A stretch of 64,000 nt of DNA from Cercophora sp. LCS_1 (Eukaryota; Ascomycota; Sordariomycetes; Sordariales; Lasiosphaeriaceae). Shown piece by piece: positions 1 through 9,680 of the stretch. Made by a program: the position numbers and the translations under genes. The notes beneath the pieces were generated by a model. The model did not search any database, had not been told where the DNA came from, and saw nothing but the letters and a program-made list of their open reading frames with translations. Positions within the stretch are counted from its first letter, which is position 1. Every line of letters begins with the position of its first letter. The stretch spans positions 186,001 to 250,000 of the forward strand of contig JAPZLL010000008.1 in the NCBI GenBank assembly GCA_036250225.1, read 5' to 3'.

Positions 1-176
1 CTAACAGCTGTGAGGTCGCAAGGCTGGGCGAGGGTCAAGCGTGCCCGTCGGCAACAACCGTCTCTTTTCGCCTTCTGGAAAAATCGCGTGCTCTCGAGTG
101 GTCATCGGTAGCAGATCCGGCTCACCTAAAACCCAAACGACAGTCGCTCTGCTGACTCAGTCCGACCACCAGAAAG

Positions 177-509
177 ATGGGTAAGTGCAATTTCATCCAC
201 GTTCCTGCAGCTCCTTCCTCATCCCCCGCCCATCCACCACGCCGAATTGTCGCGATCTGGCGTCGACGGTGCAGTTTGTGCCGTTGGTCGCAGCCGCAGA
301 TGAGATACACGCGACGCAAACGACGAGTGCAGCAACAAGATTCGCCGTCGCTCAAGTGAGCCAGGTGGAATGATTAAGCACTCCCTTCCTTGAGCCAGCC
401 ACAGCGGCAGCTGTCTGCCAATCCCACGGTGCGCCTCCGCAAGATCGCGGGCGACCTGGATCTCTTTGCGCCTGCATCCGGGCTGCCAACAAAGTGTCTC
501 CCGGCATGA
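177..509 (+). CDS. possible small spliced gene, 56 aa, unknown
   Basis: Tentative. An ATGG followed directly by GTAAGT (intron 181-293) joins to exon 294-355, then a GTGAGC donor (intron 356-404, ending CCACAG) joins to exon 405-509, which stops at TGA 507-509. The frame stays open across both junctions and gives a 56-aa product that starts MAADEIHATQ. I do not recognise the protein. No clear branch-site motif was found in either intron, and the left edge of the window is only 176 bases away. The sequence could instead be untranslated leader of the bZIP gene downstream or a chance reading. Confidence 0.25.
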
Positions 510-874
510 CTGATGGCTTCCCTTGTCATCGAGTCGGCGTTCCGGGGCCTGGTGCTGTTGGGCTAGTGCTGTCTGTTTTCTGGCGGCCGTTTGCTTGTTC
601 GAGGCGGCCCGGCCGATAGATGTGGCCGAGGCATGTTTCTTGGCTGCTTACCAACCCTCCCCGTTCCTCGCACTTCGTCCGTCGCGGTCGGCTTGCTTTT
701 AGCTTGCCGTCCCCGCTCCGTCTGCGGTGAAGAAGCATTCGCTCAGCACTTTGTTGTTTGCTGCAGGTGCTGCGCTGCTGCTGCATCCCACCATCACCAA
801 CACCCCTGTCTCTCTTCGCCCGTGGATGGTATCCTTACCTAATTCACTTCCTGGGCCAAGTCACTTATAGGTGC
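510..874. other. intergenic / leader region
   Basis: No gene can be supported here. Several short open frames overlap in different frames with no shared structure. The stretch probably contains the promoter and 5' leader of the bZIP gene whose proposed first exon starts at 875. Confidence 0.4.
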
Positions 875-2544
875 ATGGTTCTGCCCGCATCTTGTAAGTC
901 ACTGGAAGATGCAAACCGCTGCCATTTCCTCCTCCACCCTCTGCCCTCCCTCTGCTGTGTGGCGGCGTGGGTCGAAAGCCGACGGAGTACAAGGTCGAAT
1001 TAGTCATTCGGCGCCTTTTCACCTTGCTGTTTGAATCCTCCCAGAGTGTGAGGAGCCCCTGCGCCGCGGAGGACGGTGCCCAGCCGCTTGTGCGACTGCT
1101 CGGATTTATATCATCTTGACTCCAGCATCCGGACAACACGTTTTGCCGTATGTGTCCAATTATTTACCCTCAGCCAACTACCGCTTCCTCCTTGCGACTC
1201 GAAAGCCCGCAAAGCTGCAGTCTGACGACGTCGATTAAGCCAAGACCACCAACTCGCACCCCCCGGATTCAGAAATAGTCTAGCGACGCTTGATCGCTCG
1301 CCCACATCCCGGCGGCGTCTTTCTCTTGTTCCATTTTAAGCTTGACCTCGCGCCGCATCACCCACGCTTCTTGCTTCTTGCGCGGGACCAAACTGACCTT
1401 ACCTCCCAGAGTCGGTAGCTCGCGAATCTGCTCTGGCCAACAACCACACGGACCACGCGGCTCTCTCCTACGCAAGCCACAGTCGGTCACCCTCTGACGG
1501 GCAAGGGGCGAACCAGGTGTCACCAGTCCCGCCCGCGCAGCCTCTGCCACATGGATATAACCACGCGCCGCCTCCTCCAGACGACTCACGCATCCACCCA
1601 GAACTGCGATCGACCGGCGAGGCATACCCACCGGTCCCGATCCCAAACATGATGCCAGCCGCCATCGCATCTCACGAACAAGTCAGCATGATGTCCGGGC
1701 CGATTCCGACAATGGGCGTCCCGGTTGCAGGGATGGATTCGGGCGACCCTAACGGCGATGGCCGGAAAAACAAGCGCGAACTGTCACAATCGAAGCGCGC
1801 GGCGCAAAACAGAGCTGCACAGGTTAGTCTTTGGTTGCTCCTCTCTCGACCAAGTCAATTGGTCACTTGACAGCGTGATTTGGCCGCAAAACCATGGTTG
1901 GACACGGCGGTTGCGTGGAACTCGCATTCCCCGCGCGACGGCGACTAATTGCCGGGATATTGATCCTTGACGATCAATCATCGCCGTCGCTTTCCTGCCG
2001 AATCCGGGAGGCGTTCCCCACATACCTCGGAGCTGCGACCCGACACGGCGGCGCCATGACTAATATGTTAGATAACCCCGGCTGACTGATGTTTGGTAAA
2101 TCGCAGAGAGCATTCCGCCAACGGAAAGAGGGCTACATCAAGAAGTTGGAGCAACAAGTTCGGGACTACACCGACATGGAGGTTGCCTTCAAGACGATGC
2201 AGAACGAGCACTACGCCCTCAAAGAATACGTCTTGCATCTTCAATCCCGGCTTATCGATACTTTGGGCGAATGCCCACCGCCACCTCAGGGGGTCAATAT
2301 CTCGCTGCCACATGGTAATCAGGGCGGTCCGGGACCTGACTCTACCCAGAACGCAGCGACGAATCCCCTAGAAGTCGCTGCTCAGGCGGTAGCGGGATTG
2401 AGCCGAAGTGAGCACTTAACAAGTCGAGACCATTATGGCGTGCCGAAACAATACGACCAGGCTTCCCGGGACGAGGACGAAAGAACCGCTACTGTGCTGA
2501 AGCGCCAACTGGAGGGGGTGGACGGCCTACCGACGGGCCCCTAG
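875..2544 (+). CDS. kapC: bZIP transcription factor, KapC-like
   Basis: Nuclear DNA-binding bZIP factor. The secure part is two exons: about 1419-1822 and 2107-2544, split by a 284-nt intron (GTTAGT...TCGCAG) inside the basic region. Spliced, the basic region reads KRAAQNRAAQ then RAFRQRK, followed by a leucine-zipper-like helix. This basic region and the LQSRLID motif after it match the KapC/Yap1-like family in Aspergillus. No ATG precedes the bZIP in the open frame before 1649, although the upstream sequence looks coding. A 19-nt first exon, ATG 875 to 893 with a GTAAGT donor at 894 and an acceptor at 1418 (CTGAC branch near 1394), restores an ATG and gives 286 aa in frame. That first exon is inference; the alternative is a start at 1649. 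The C-terminal part is polar and probably disordered. Confidence 0.8.
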
Positions 2545-3145
2545 GATGTCCTCGTCAGGGTGGAACCTGCCACCAAAGTTCGATATCTCGAAAGACTTGA
2601 AATGGAAAACCCGTCTCGTGATTCTGGGTTTTTTGATTACCAGGGTCCCTGAAGTTGTCAGGGTCGAAACTGTATGGCTATACAAATGCTTTTGATCAAC
2701 GAAGGAGTTTTCATGGCGTTCAGCTGGCAATGGGCGAATTTAGGTTATAGGAAATGGAATGGTTCATCCATACATGTATGTTCAAACCGCTACAACAGCG
2801 TAGGTCGAATTTCGGATGTGGGATAGCGTTCGTTCTGAATCACTTTGCGGCTTGTTGTCACGGCACCTCACCGCGGACTTGGAGTTGGTCCCGTCACAAG
2901 TCAACACCAGTGAGCAACAAAGACATCCATCCGCACTGATGAGAAAAACAGACAACCGTTGCTTTTGGCCTGGTCCCTAAACTATAACATATTTAACGAA
3001 CGCCTTCGCCCAGAAGGGTTTACGTAAAAATCATGGATTTATTTTGAGCCTAACTAGCTCCTAAAAAGTCCTTGGGTTTTGTTCAGTCCTCGGGGCGTCG
3101 CCTTGTACGAAGTCCAGTTTAAATATCTTTCCCTCCTAGAGCGTT

Positions 3146-3272
3146 GAATCTCCGTGGTAGAATATCGTGAATCTCCTGGTAGAGGTTTCGAGGTCTCCAT
3201 AGAGGATCCCGAGACGTTGCCATGCCGAAACGTGAGTCTGTGGTAGAATCTTAACCTCCTCTGTGGTAGGTG
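3146..3272. repeat. imperfect TGGTAG-containing repeats
   Basis: Four imperfect copies of a short motif resembling TCTCYGTGGTAGAAT occur near 3148, 3169, 3235 and 3257 with unequal spacing. They could be remains of a decayed element or a low-complexity 3' region. No terminal repeats or open frame accompany them. Confidence 0.35.
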
Positions 3273-3399
3273 AAGGCTCGTAGTGCACCCGATGGAACCG
3301 GATGTTATCGCGGTAAATCCTGATGTGAACCCTAATTTCTAGACCAACCGTTCTTCTAGAACGCGTTGCCCATGTCGTGTTCCTGCCAATTTGTTAGCA

Positions 3400-3416
3400 T
3401 TTTTTTTGGGGGGGGG
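3400..3416. repeat. homopolymer run T8 G9
   Basis: Eight T followed by nine G lie immediately downstream of the ARP5 stop codon (TTA at 3418-3420 on the plus strand). Such runs are prone to sequencing or assembly length errors, but this one lies outside the coding frame. Confidence 0.8.
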
Positions 3417-3417
3417 T

Positions 3418-5813
3418 TTAGCTGTGTAACCCAAGCAGACTCGCCTTGATGTACTCGGCTCCCTTTTCCTGGTACTCGTCCTTGGTAACCATGGCCTTCT
3501 TTGCCTCGGCTGTACCTGACCATCCTGCTGCTCCCCTCCATGCGTCCAGGATGGCATCTCCGGCCCTGCGGATGACAAGTGGTGATCCGGCGGGTAGCAA
3601 GGCTGTCAAACCCATGCGCAATCGCTCGTCAAAGTTCTGAAAGAGGGTGTTTCCCCCTGTGAGGAAGATGTCACGTAGGAACTCGTCCCTGTCGAGCCCT
3701 TGTATCCCCGGGAGACGCTGAGTGAGGATGTCACCTGCGATTTCGATGATGCCGGCTTGATCGATGCCGGCAATGGCCGATGGCTGGAAGATCACTTCGG
3801 GCACGCGGATGCGCTCGACGTTGAGGTGGAGACGGTGGGCCTCGGCCGGTGACCCGGAGTCGAAGGGTCTAGGTCCGTATCGGAAGGCGTGTAGCAATGA
3901 CTTGGTCCAGTCTTTTTGCGCGTCAAGCGTGTGCTCGTATGTAAAGTCCTTGTCGTATTGCATCAGGTCTGCCTCGAGCGCGCGAACTGAGGTTTCGAGG
4001 TCCTCCTCGCCTTCTTCCTCGTCGTCGGAATCGCCCTTGTTTGCGCCCATGGCGACACTGCGGTAGACACCCCAGTCTGCGTCGTCAGCGCCAAAGTCAT
4101 CGTCGTCTCCACCGCGACGGCGCTTGCGGCCAGAGGCCGAGGGATTGTCCGAGGCAAGGTTGGCGATCGTCTTCATGCGGATTTGGTTCGCAAGGGACTT
4201 GCGGTTGCCGAGGTCGGCTTTAAGGCGGTCGCGCTCCTTGATCTGAGCGAGTTTTGCCAGACGCGCTTGGCGTTTATCTTCAAGCCAGGCTTCGAGGTTG
4301 TTGGTGCGGCGCTCCTCGTCTAACCTGGCCTCTTCAGCGATGCGATGTTGTTCCGCCTCTTTCTCGGCCTTGGCACGCGCACGAGCGTCGTGGTTGGACT
4401 TGAGGAGGCGTTGTTGTCGTTTTTGTTTGAGTTTGGCTTCATCGAGTTCCTCATCGGGAACGTCGAGGAGGCTGAAGTCGGGCGCTTCTTGTTCCTCTTC
4501 TGGCTCACCGAGATCCTTGGTACGGGCCTTCTTGATGGAGCGTTCGAGGTCCTTGATGAGGCGCTCAAGATGGGCTTCGTCCTTGACTTCTGCGTCGTCG
4601 AGAATGCGGCGAGTCTCTTTCTTGTTTTGATCGGTAATCCTACGCTGGACGTCCTTGTAATACTCGAGCTCTTGTTCCTTCTTCATCAGCCGCTCTAGCC
4701 TCATCTTAGCGGCCTGCTCCTGGAGCCTCCGTCCGCTCTCCTTCTTTCGCTCAGCTATCCGAGCCAACTCTTCTTCTGTCTTTTGAACGACCACCTCCTC
4801 GGTATACGGATATTGAACGATACGCTCCCGATCTTCGAGACCTGTCCAGTCCAAATAATGGCGGAGCTCGTGGTCATAGTCGCGTGACACGTAACAAAAG
4901 TCTCGGACCATTTGCTCGGCTTGTGATGAGTTTAGCTTCCCTGGAAAGCCGGTGTGATACTTGAGCTTGATCAGCTTGAGGAGATACTCGGCGGCATGCC
5001 AACCACCCCAGTTCAAGCGGATGGTCTGGGACAGCATTGCTTTGGAGTTGTACACCGGAATGAGATGTGTGGCGCTGTGTGACGAGGAGACAACAAGCCC
5101 TGTCTTGCCCTGGTTGTGCCGGTATGAAAACAGAGAGTCGATGCCGTATGTGAGCCCAGGGGCTCCGTAGCATTCGAAGATGATTTCAGTCATTGCTACG
5201 AAACATTAGCCCAGATTCCTAGAAAACCGTATAGCAACCAACATTTCCTCGAATAAGGCAGGTTCGCGACTGCCTCGGTCATGACAATGGGCATGTCGAT
5301 CCCACCCTCGACCGCGTTCATCCCCAGCTTGATGAAGACATTGTCCAGAATGTGTTCCATGGCGTCCCAGCTGGTCACAACGCCCGTACCGGCCTCAAAG
5401 GCGTTTCGGATGTGCCCTCGGGCCGTGGTGTCGGCATAGCAGTCATTGCCGACGAAAGTGAAGCTCTTCCCGAGCTTGCGGTCGCGGTACTTAGACGAAA
5501 TGGGCGGAAACACTAGACTAGGGCTACTCTCGAAGGACCACCCAGCTCGGACAGAGGATGAACCTGTTGCAGATCGGTCAAGTCAGTCCAGTGCTAGCAG
5601 AAGCGCGCGCCAGGGAGAGAGCTCGTCCGTACCATTGTCAATGATGATGCTTGCTTGCCCAGCGGGTTGCGCCAGAGCGCGCTCGTGGCCGTTGGTCTGC
5701 GGCGGTACGTATTTCTCGAATCTGGCCTCCTTGACGGGGTATAGATTCGGTGGTGGGAGGTTCTTCCAAGCCTCGCGACGGCTGGGCATGTCATCAATTG
5801 CTGAAGGAGCCAT
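3418..5813 (-). CDS. arp5: Actin-related protein 5, INO80 complex subunit
   Basis: Nuclear actin-fold subunit of the INO80 chromatin remodeller, where it partners with Ies6 to couple ATP hydrolysis to nucleosome sliding. Three exons read from the right: 5633-5813, 5243-5563 and 3418-5195, with introns of 69 and 47 nt; the junctions give an unbroken 759-aa protein. The N-terminal actin signature IIIDNGSSSVRAGWSF is rebuilt exactly across intron 1. Further actin blocks follow, such as WDAMEHILDNVF and ECYGAPGLTYGIDSLFSY. A long charged coiled-coil insertion (roughly residues 275-490), rich in K, E and R, is typical of Arp5 among Arps. The last actin block (FLTGGNTLFQNF) lies near the C-terminus. 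The IES6 gene lies about 15 kb to the right. Confidence 0.95.
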
Positions 5814-6306
5814 CGCAGGTGGCAGTCGGATTGACGATGTGTGTGCAGATGTTTTGGAAACGGTTTGCGATGGGTTGTGGTTAAGAGTTGAAGATGGCGT
5901 GCCGCATTATTAAATGCGGAGTTACTATTGTGCAATTATTGAGAATAGAAACAGATAAAGGGCTTGAGGATCACAATTGCGTGGCTGTCATGATCGAGAT
6001 TTGTGGGTTCCTTTCATGGTCGGCGTGAAGCTCCCGTGGATTGGGATGCCGGCCGCGCTTCAGCCCGCCAAGAAAGGCTGAGAAGCCGGGGTGTGGTGTC
6101 GCACAGCGGGAGTCGGCGCTAGAGTCGCCAGGGTCCAGCACTTTACCAGAACTGTGCACCACCCCCCACCATGAACCTCAGTGCACTTGATTGTTCATCA
6201 TTCTTTAGAAGGGTATTTATTTCATTGGTATTCTCCCACAATCAACTTTGGCCCGGGAATTAACTGAAGTTTATCTTTCATAATCTCATCACACTCATAC
6301 AAAGCC
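5814..6306. other. intergenic, ARP5 promoter side
   Basis: Separates the ARP5 start from the DAD4 stop, both on the minus strand. It should contain the ARP5 promoter and the DAD4 3' UTR. No open frame of note. Confidence 0.5.
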
Positions 6307-6709
6307 TCACGCTGGGTCCTTGAGATTGTCCGTCGCTATTGAAATCATTAGCATCCCTCTTGCTTTGTCACCTCAAACCCAGAAGATGTAATAACATACC
6401 CTCAAGGTGAAACAAGACATTAGACTGGTAGTTTTTGAACATCTGGGCAACAAGCTCAATGTTCATGTTCTGGATATTGATGTCCTGCAGAGTCCTGTTC
6501 ATGACAACGATAGCCTCATTCAGCTTTTCCTGTGTTGTTGCGAAAGTCGGTCGGTCAATGTTTATCCCAACATCTCTCAAAATATGTGAACTTACAACGT
6601 TGGTGATGATGCGGGACAGCAGAAGATTCTGCTGGTGTTCGTGTGGGCTTTCCTATTCACGGGATTAATAAGCCAGTGATAATTCGCGGCTACAGAAACC
6701 CCATACCAT
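6307..6709 (-). CDS. dad4: DASH complex subunit Dad4
   Basis: Small kinetochore protein of the ten-subunit DASH/Dam1 ring, which attaches kinetochores to spindle microtubules. Four exons on the minus strand: 6707-6709 (the ATG alone), 6596-6652, 6400-6529 and 6307-6335. Donors are GTATGG, GTAAGT and GTATGT; acceptors are AATAG, CACAG and CAATAG. Together they give 72 aa starting MESPHEHQQNLLLSR, the Dad4 N-terminal signature. The middle, with NEAIVVMNRTLQDINIQN and LVAQMFKNYQSNVLFHLE, forms the conserved helix of the family. The length matches yeast Dad4 (72 aa). Every phase is consistent, and the total coding length is exactly 219 nt. The first exon being only the start codon is unusual. Confidence 0.92.
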
Positions 6710-7035
6710 TGTTTCGCGCGAAGTTGCTTCAGGTCAACGCCTTTCAAGTTGAAGATGCCCCGCGTAGTTGACACCCCTGGCGCGTCTTTACAGTGCGGCA
6801 AGGTAAGCGGTGACATGGGGCAGAATTGCTTATCGCCGGATGCATACTGATAAGGACCGCACCTCCCAAGCTCCCAAGACCTGTTAGATAGCACAAGATA
6901 TCTTCCGAGTCCACCGTGACGAAACTGTACCCTCACTTGGAAAAATAATTTGGCCTGCTCATCACTTTCTTTTGTCCCTTTTCCCAACATCCAACACAAG
7001 GAAACCAAAACTCTATCATCATCTCTCCAATACTT
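6710..7035. other. intergenic, DAD4 promoter
   Basis: A short spacer between the DAD4 start and the stop of the next minus-strand gene. It must hold the DAD4 promoter. Nothing else is evident. Confidence 0.45.
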
Positions 7036-9135
7036 CTAGTAGTCGCTTGCTGTCGACCTTGAACTTGAGCTTGTCGCCCTTCCCATTGGCGTTGCATTTT
7101 TCCATATCGTCAGCTGCCGAATCCTCTCCGATGTAAATCCCAGCCCACCTTGGTCCCCGAGATGTCCCTTTTCGAATAATTTCTTCATATTTTCGATCCA
7201 TTCATTCCATGACGTCCTGGACAGCTGGCTGGCTAGTCGCTCCAGCATACTGGCTGGTCTCTGTCGCATCTTGCAGAGCAAAAGTTCAAGCCAACACTCT
7301 GTTCCCGCCTTGCTCACCTTGACCCTGGGGACCAAGAATTTCGCCAGGTTTACGCATGCTTGATCAGAATCGCCGACAATAATAGTCACAAGATCTTTCA
7401 CGAACGCGTCGTGCTCCGCTTCCGCCCTCTCCAAGCATGCTGCCGCCAGCTGCGAGTTCAGCCCCTTCATCCCACCGAGAGCTTTTCTCAATGCGGTACG
7501 GTGAGGGTCGTTGTCGACCTGAGGACTCCAAATCGGTTCCGGGTCCACTACTATCGGTGGTACAACTACCATCGGTGAAGTGGCGGGATCAATCTGCCCG
7601 TCCACATCGCTCCCTCCGATGCAGAGAGCGAGGTAGTCCACCTGTTCTTGTCTCCATGACACGTCTTTTGCCGTTTGGATGGCTTTGAATCTCGCCGACA
7701 TCTCCCCTTCGGACGGCAAGGCTTTAAGCATTGCGATAAATGCCGGCGGCCACTCCTCGAAAAGCCAATTGGAGTCAAGAAGAACGCGCCCAAGCGCGAG
7801 GATGTCCCGTCCAAAGCTTTCTGCGTTGACCAGGATAGACAGGAGTTGGCAGAAATGCTTTTGCGCGTCCGCAAATGTTTGGCGAGCACGGGAGGAGATG
7901 TTGTTGGCGATTCCAAAGGCAGCCTGAAGCGCGGCCGAACGGTTGAGCGAAGGCAAGACGGAGCAGAATGCCAGAACGCGATCACGAATTCCGACACGAG
8001 GGTTCAAAGCCCGGATGAATGAACACAACGCCGCAGCGACTGAGTCAAGCCCAACAGACAGTCCAATTTCGAGTTGAATGAGCAGCTCCCAAGTCAGCGA
8101 TCTGACAGGACACATCTCAATGAACAAATCAACCGCCGACGGCCCGATACTAACGGCACGATCAAGGAGATTCAGGAGGTAATCCAAGATGTCATCCCCC
8201 TGACGGAGACCCTGAGCTCTAGCCATGGCAAATGCGCCCTCACTGGAGAAGCGGAGAGCGCTGCGTTGTTGAGGGGTCGTATCAGGCCCCTCGAGGTCGA
8301 AAACATGCGCAAGTTGGGATTTCTGTCTATCGTTCGTCCCCGTGTCCCACGCTCGGATCCGGGCCAGGTTGGGTCTCCAGGAGGCCCACATTGCGTATTC
8401 ACTGAAAAGCTCTGGCAGCAGACGGCGGACGGGTTGGGGGAGGTCGGGTCGCTGCGAAAACCCTTGCAGTCCGTCAATGAGACTGTAAGCTCCCGTCCAG
8501 TCTCGTGTCTGTTGAAGGCGGCGCAGCTTTGCTTTCAGCTTTTCTCGGTGCTGAGCCCTCCTGAGAATCTCAGCAAGGAAATCGAAAGGTAACAGCTCTT
8601 CGCAGCTACTGTCGGTTATGGTTGCAAGCAGGCCCAAGACATGAGGAAACTCTCCTGGTTTTCCCTTGTGAAGGATCCTCAACAACTGTTTCGCAGCACG
8701 AGCCTCGCCCTCGTGGACAAGAGTTGAATCGGCCCGCTCGGCTATGATGACGCATTGCAAATATACCGAGATTCTGGTGTTGAAAAACTCATCGCTGTCC
8801 TTCGTAGACAAGTCAGGCTTGAGCTTGCCTCGAAGAAATCCCCGGGCAACATCGTAGGTGAGGAGATGGAAACAACCGACGACCGCGGCTTCGTACGTGT
8901 ATAACTCATTGGTCAATTCAGCAAGCTCCTCAACCAGGAGCCCGTCCCCTTCATCAGAGCGAGGCGGCGTGTGCTTGCGCGAGAAGATTGACGGCTCCGG
9001 ATTGAGAACCTGATCGGTGAGTGCTTGGATTTCGGTGAGCGGGAATTCATCTGGCCGGCACCTTTGGAAGGTATGCGCTGCAGTTGTTTGTCGGAGGCGT
9101 TTGTGCCAGTCCCTCTTCCGGTGAAAGAGCTGCAT
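7036..9135 (-). CDS. hypothetical protein, 699 aa, helical
   Basis: I do not recognise this protein. A single open frame with no need for introns runs from ATG 9135 (MQLFHRKRDWHKRLRQ) to the stop at 7036. The frame extends upstream to 9198, but only through a GTG, so the first ATG was chosen. The sequence is mostly amphipathic helix, rich in leucine, alanine and arginine, without transmembrane segments or obvious catalytic motifs. Such regular helices could form an armadillo- or TPR-like solenoid, but no repeat consensus stands out. The final residues are serine-rich. The coding-like composition over 2.1 kb supports a real gene. It shares strand with DAD4 and ARP5, without any sign of co-regulation. 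Confidence 0.75.
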   Translation of the reverse strand: MQLFHRKRDWHKRLRQTTAAHTFQRCRPDEFPLTEIQALTDQVLNPEPSIFSRKHTPPRSDEGDGLLVEELAELTNELYTYEAAVVGCFHLLTYDVARGFLRGKLKPDLSTKDSDEFFNTRISVYLQCVIIAERADSTLVHEGEARAAKQLLRILHKGKPGEFPHVLGLLATITDSSCEELLPFDFLAEILRRAQHREKLKAKLRRLQQTRDWTGAYSLIDGLQGFSQRPDLPQPVRRLLPELFSEYAMWASWRPNLARIRAWDTGTNDRQKSQLAHVFDLEGPDTTPQQRSALRFSSEGAFAMARAQGLRQGDDILDYLLNLLDRAVSIGPSAVDLFIEMCPVRSLTWELLIQLEIGLSVGLDSVAAALCSFIRALNPRVGIRDRVLAFCSVLPSLNRSAALQAAFGIANNISSRARQTFADAQKHFCQLLSILVNAESFGRDILALGRVLLDSNWLFEEWPPAFIAMLKALPSEGEMSARFKAIQTAKDVSWRQEQVDYLALCIGGSDVDGQIDPATSPMVVVPPIVVDPEPIWSPQVDNDPHRTALRKALGGMKGLNSQLAAACLERAEAEHDAFVKDLVTIIVGDSDQACVNLAKFLVPRVKVSKAGTECWLELLLCKMRQRPASMLERLASQLSRTSWNEWIENMKKLFEKGHLGDQGGLGFTSERIRQLTIWKNATPMGRATSSSSRSTASDY

Positions 9136-9680
9136 TGGGGGCGGAGATGGCGCTAGGAGCTTGCAGGGAAAGAAGCAGTTCCCAGAGAAGAGGACCACGG
9201 TCCGCTGAGAAAACGAAACGGCAGCTGGGGCAGGCCGAGAGGTTGCAAGGAGGGGACAAGAGTGGCGCCGGTCACGCCGCGACGGCCTGGGAGGGAGCCT
9301 CGGGGCTGGGACACGCGTTCAGCAGCCAGCAGCCAGGCATCCAGCCTGCAGTTGGCCCACGGGAGAGGCTTCCGGCTATGAAAGCACCGAGCTGGCCTTC
9401 ATAGCTGAAAGCACCTCGAAGAGTGCATACAGCTTCGACTTGCGTCCGGACACTACGGGAAGCCGCTGATCTTGGACAAACCAACTCTGAGTTTAGAGTG
9501 GGCGGATTATCCGACGCACACACATACAAACGGTATTCACGAGAGGTCAACGGAAGCACATGTTTTATTGTCCTCAAATCACATTCTAGTGGACTAAACC
9601 CCAATGGGCGTCATTACCTTTGTATTGAACACCAAACCAAACCAAGACCTCTCCATCAATTTCTTGATAGCCCCCTCTAC
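9136..9680. other. intergenic
   Basis: Lies between the 699-aa gene start and the stop of the membrane-protein gene, both on the minus strand. No supported gene; presumably the promoter of the former. Confidence 0.5.

Larger units (their letters stand above)
2545..3417. other. intergenic between convergent genes
   Basis: Holds the 3' regions of the bZIP gene and ARP5, which converge. No coding region is supported. It contains the short repeat cluster and the T8G9 run listed separately, and it is more AT-rich than the flanking coding sequence. Confidence 0.6.
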
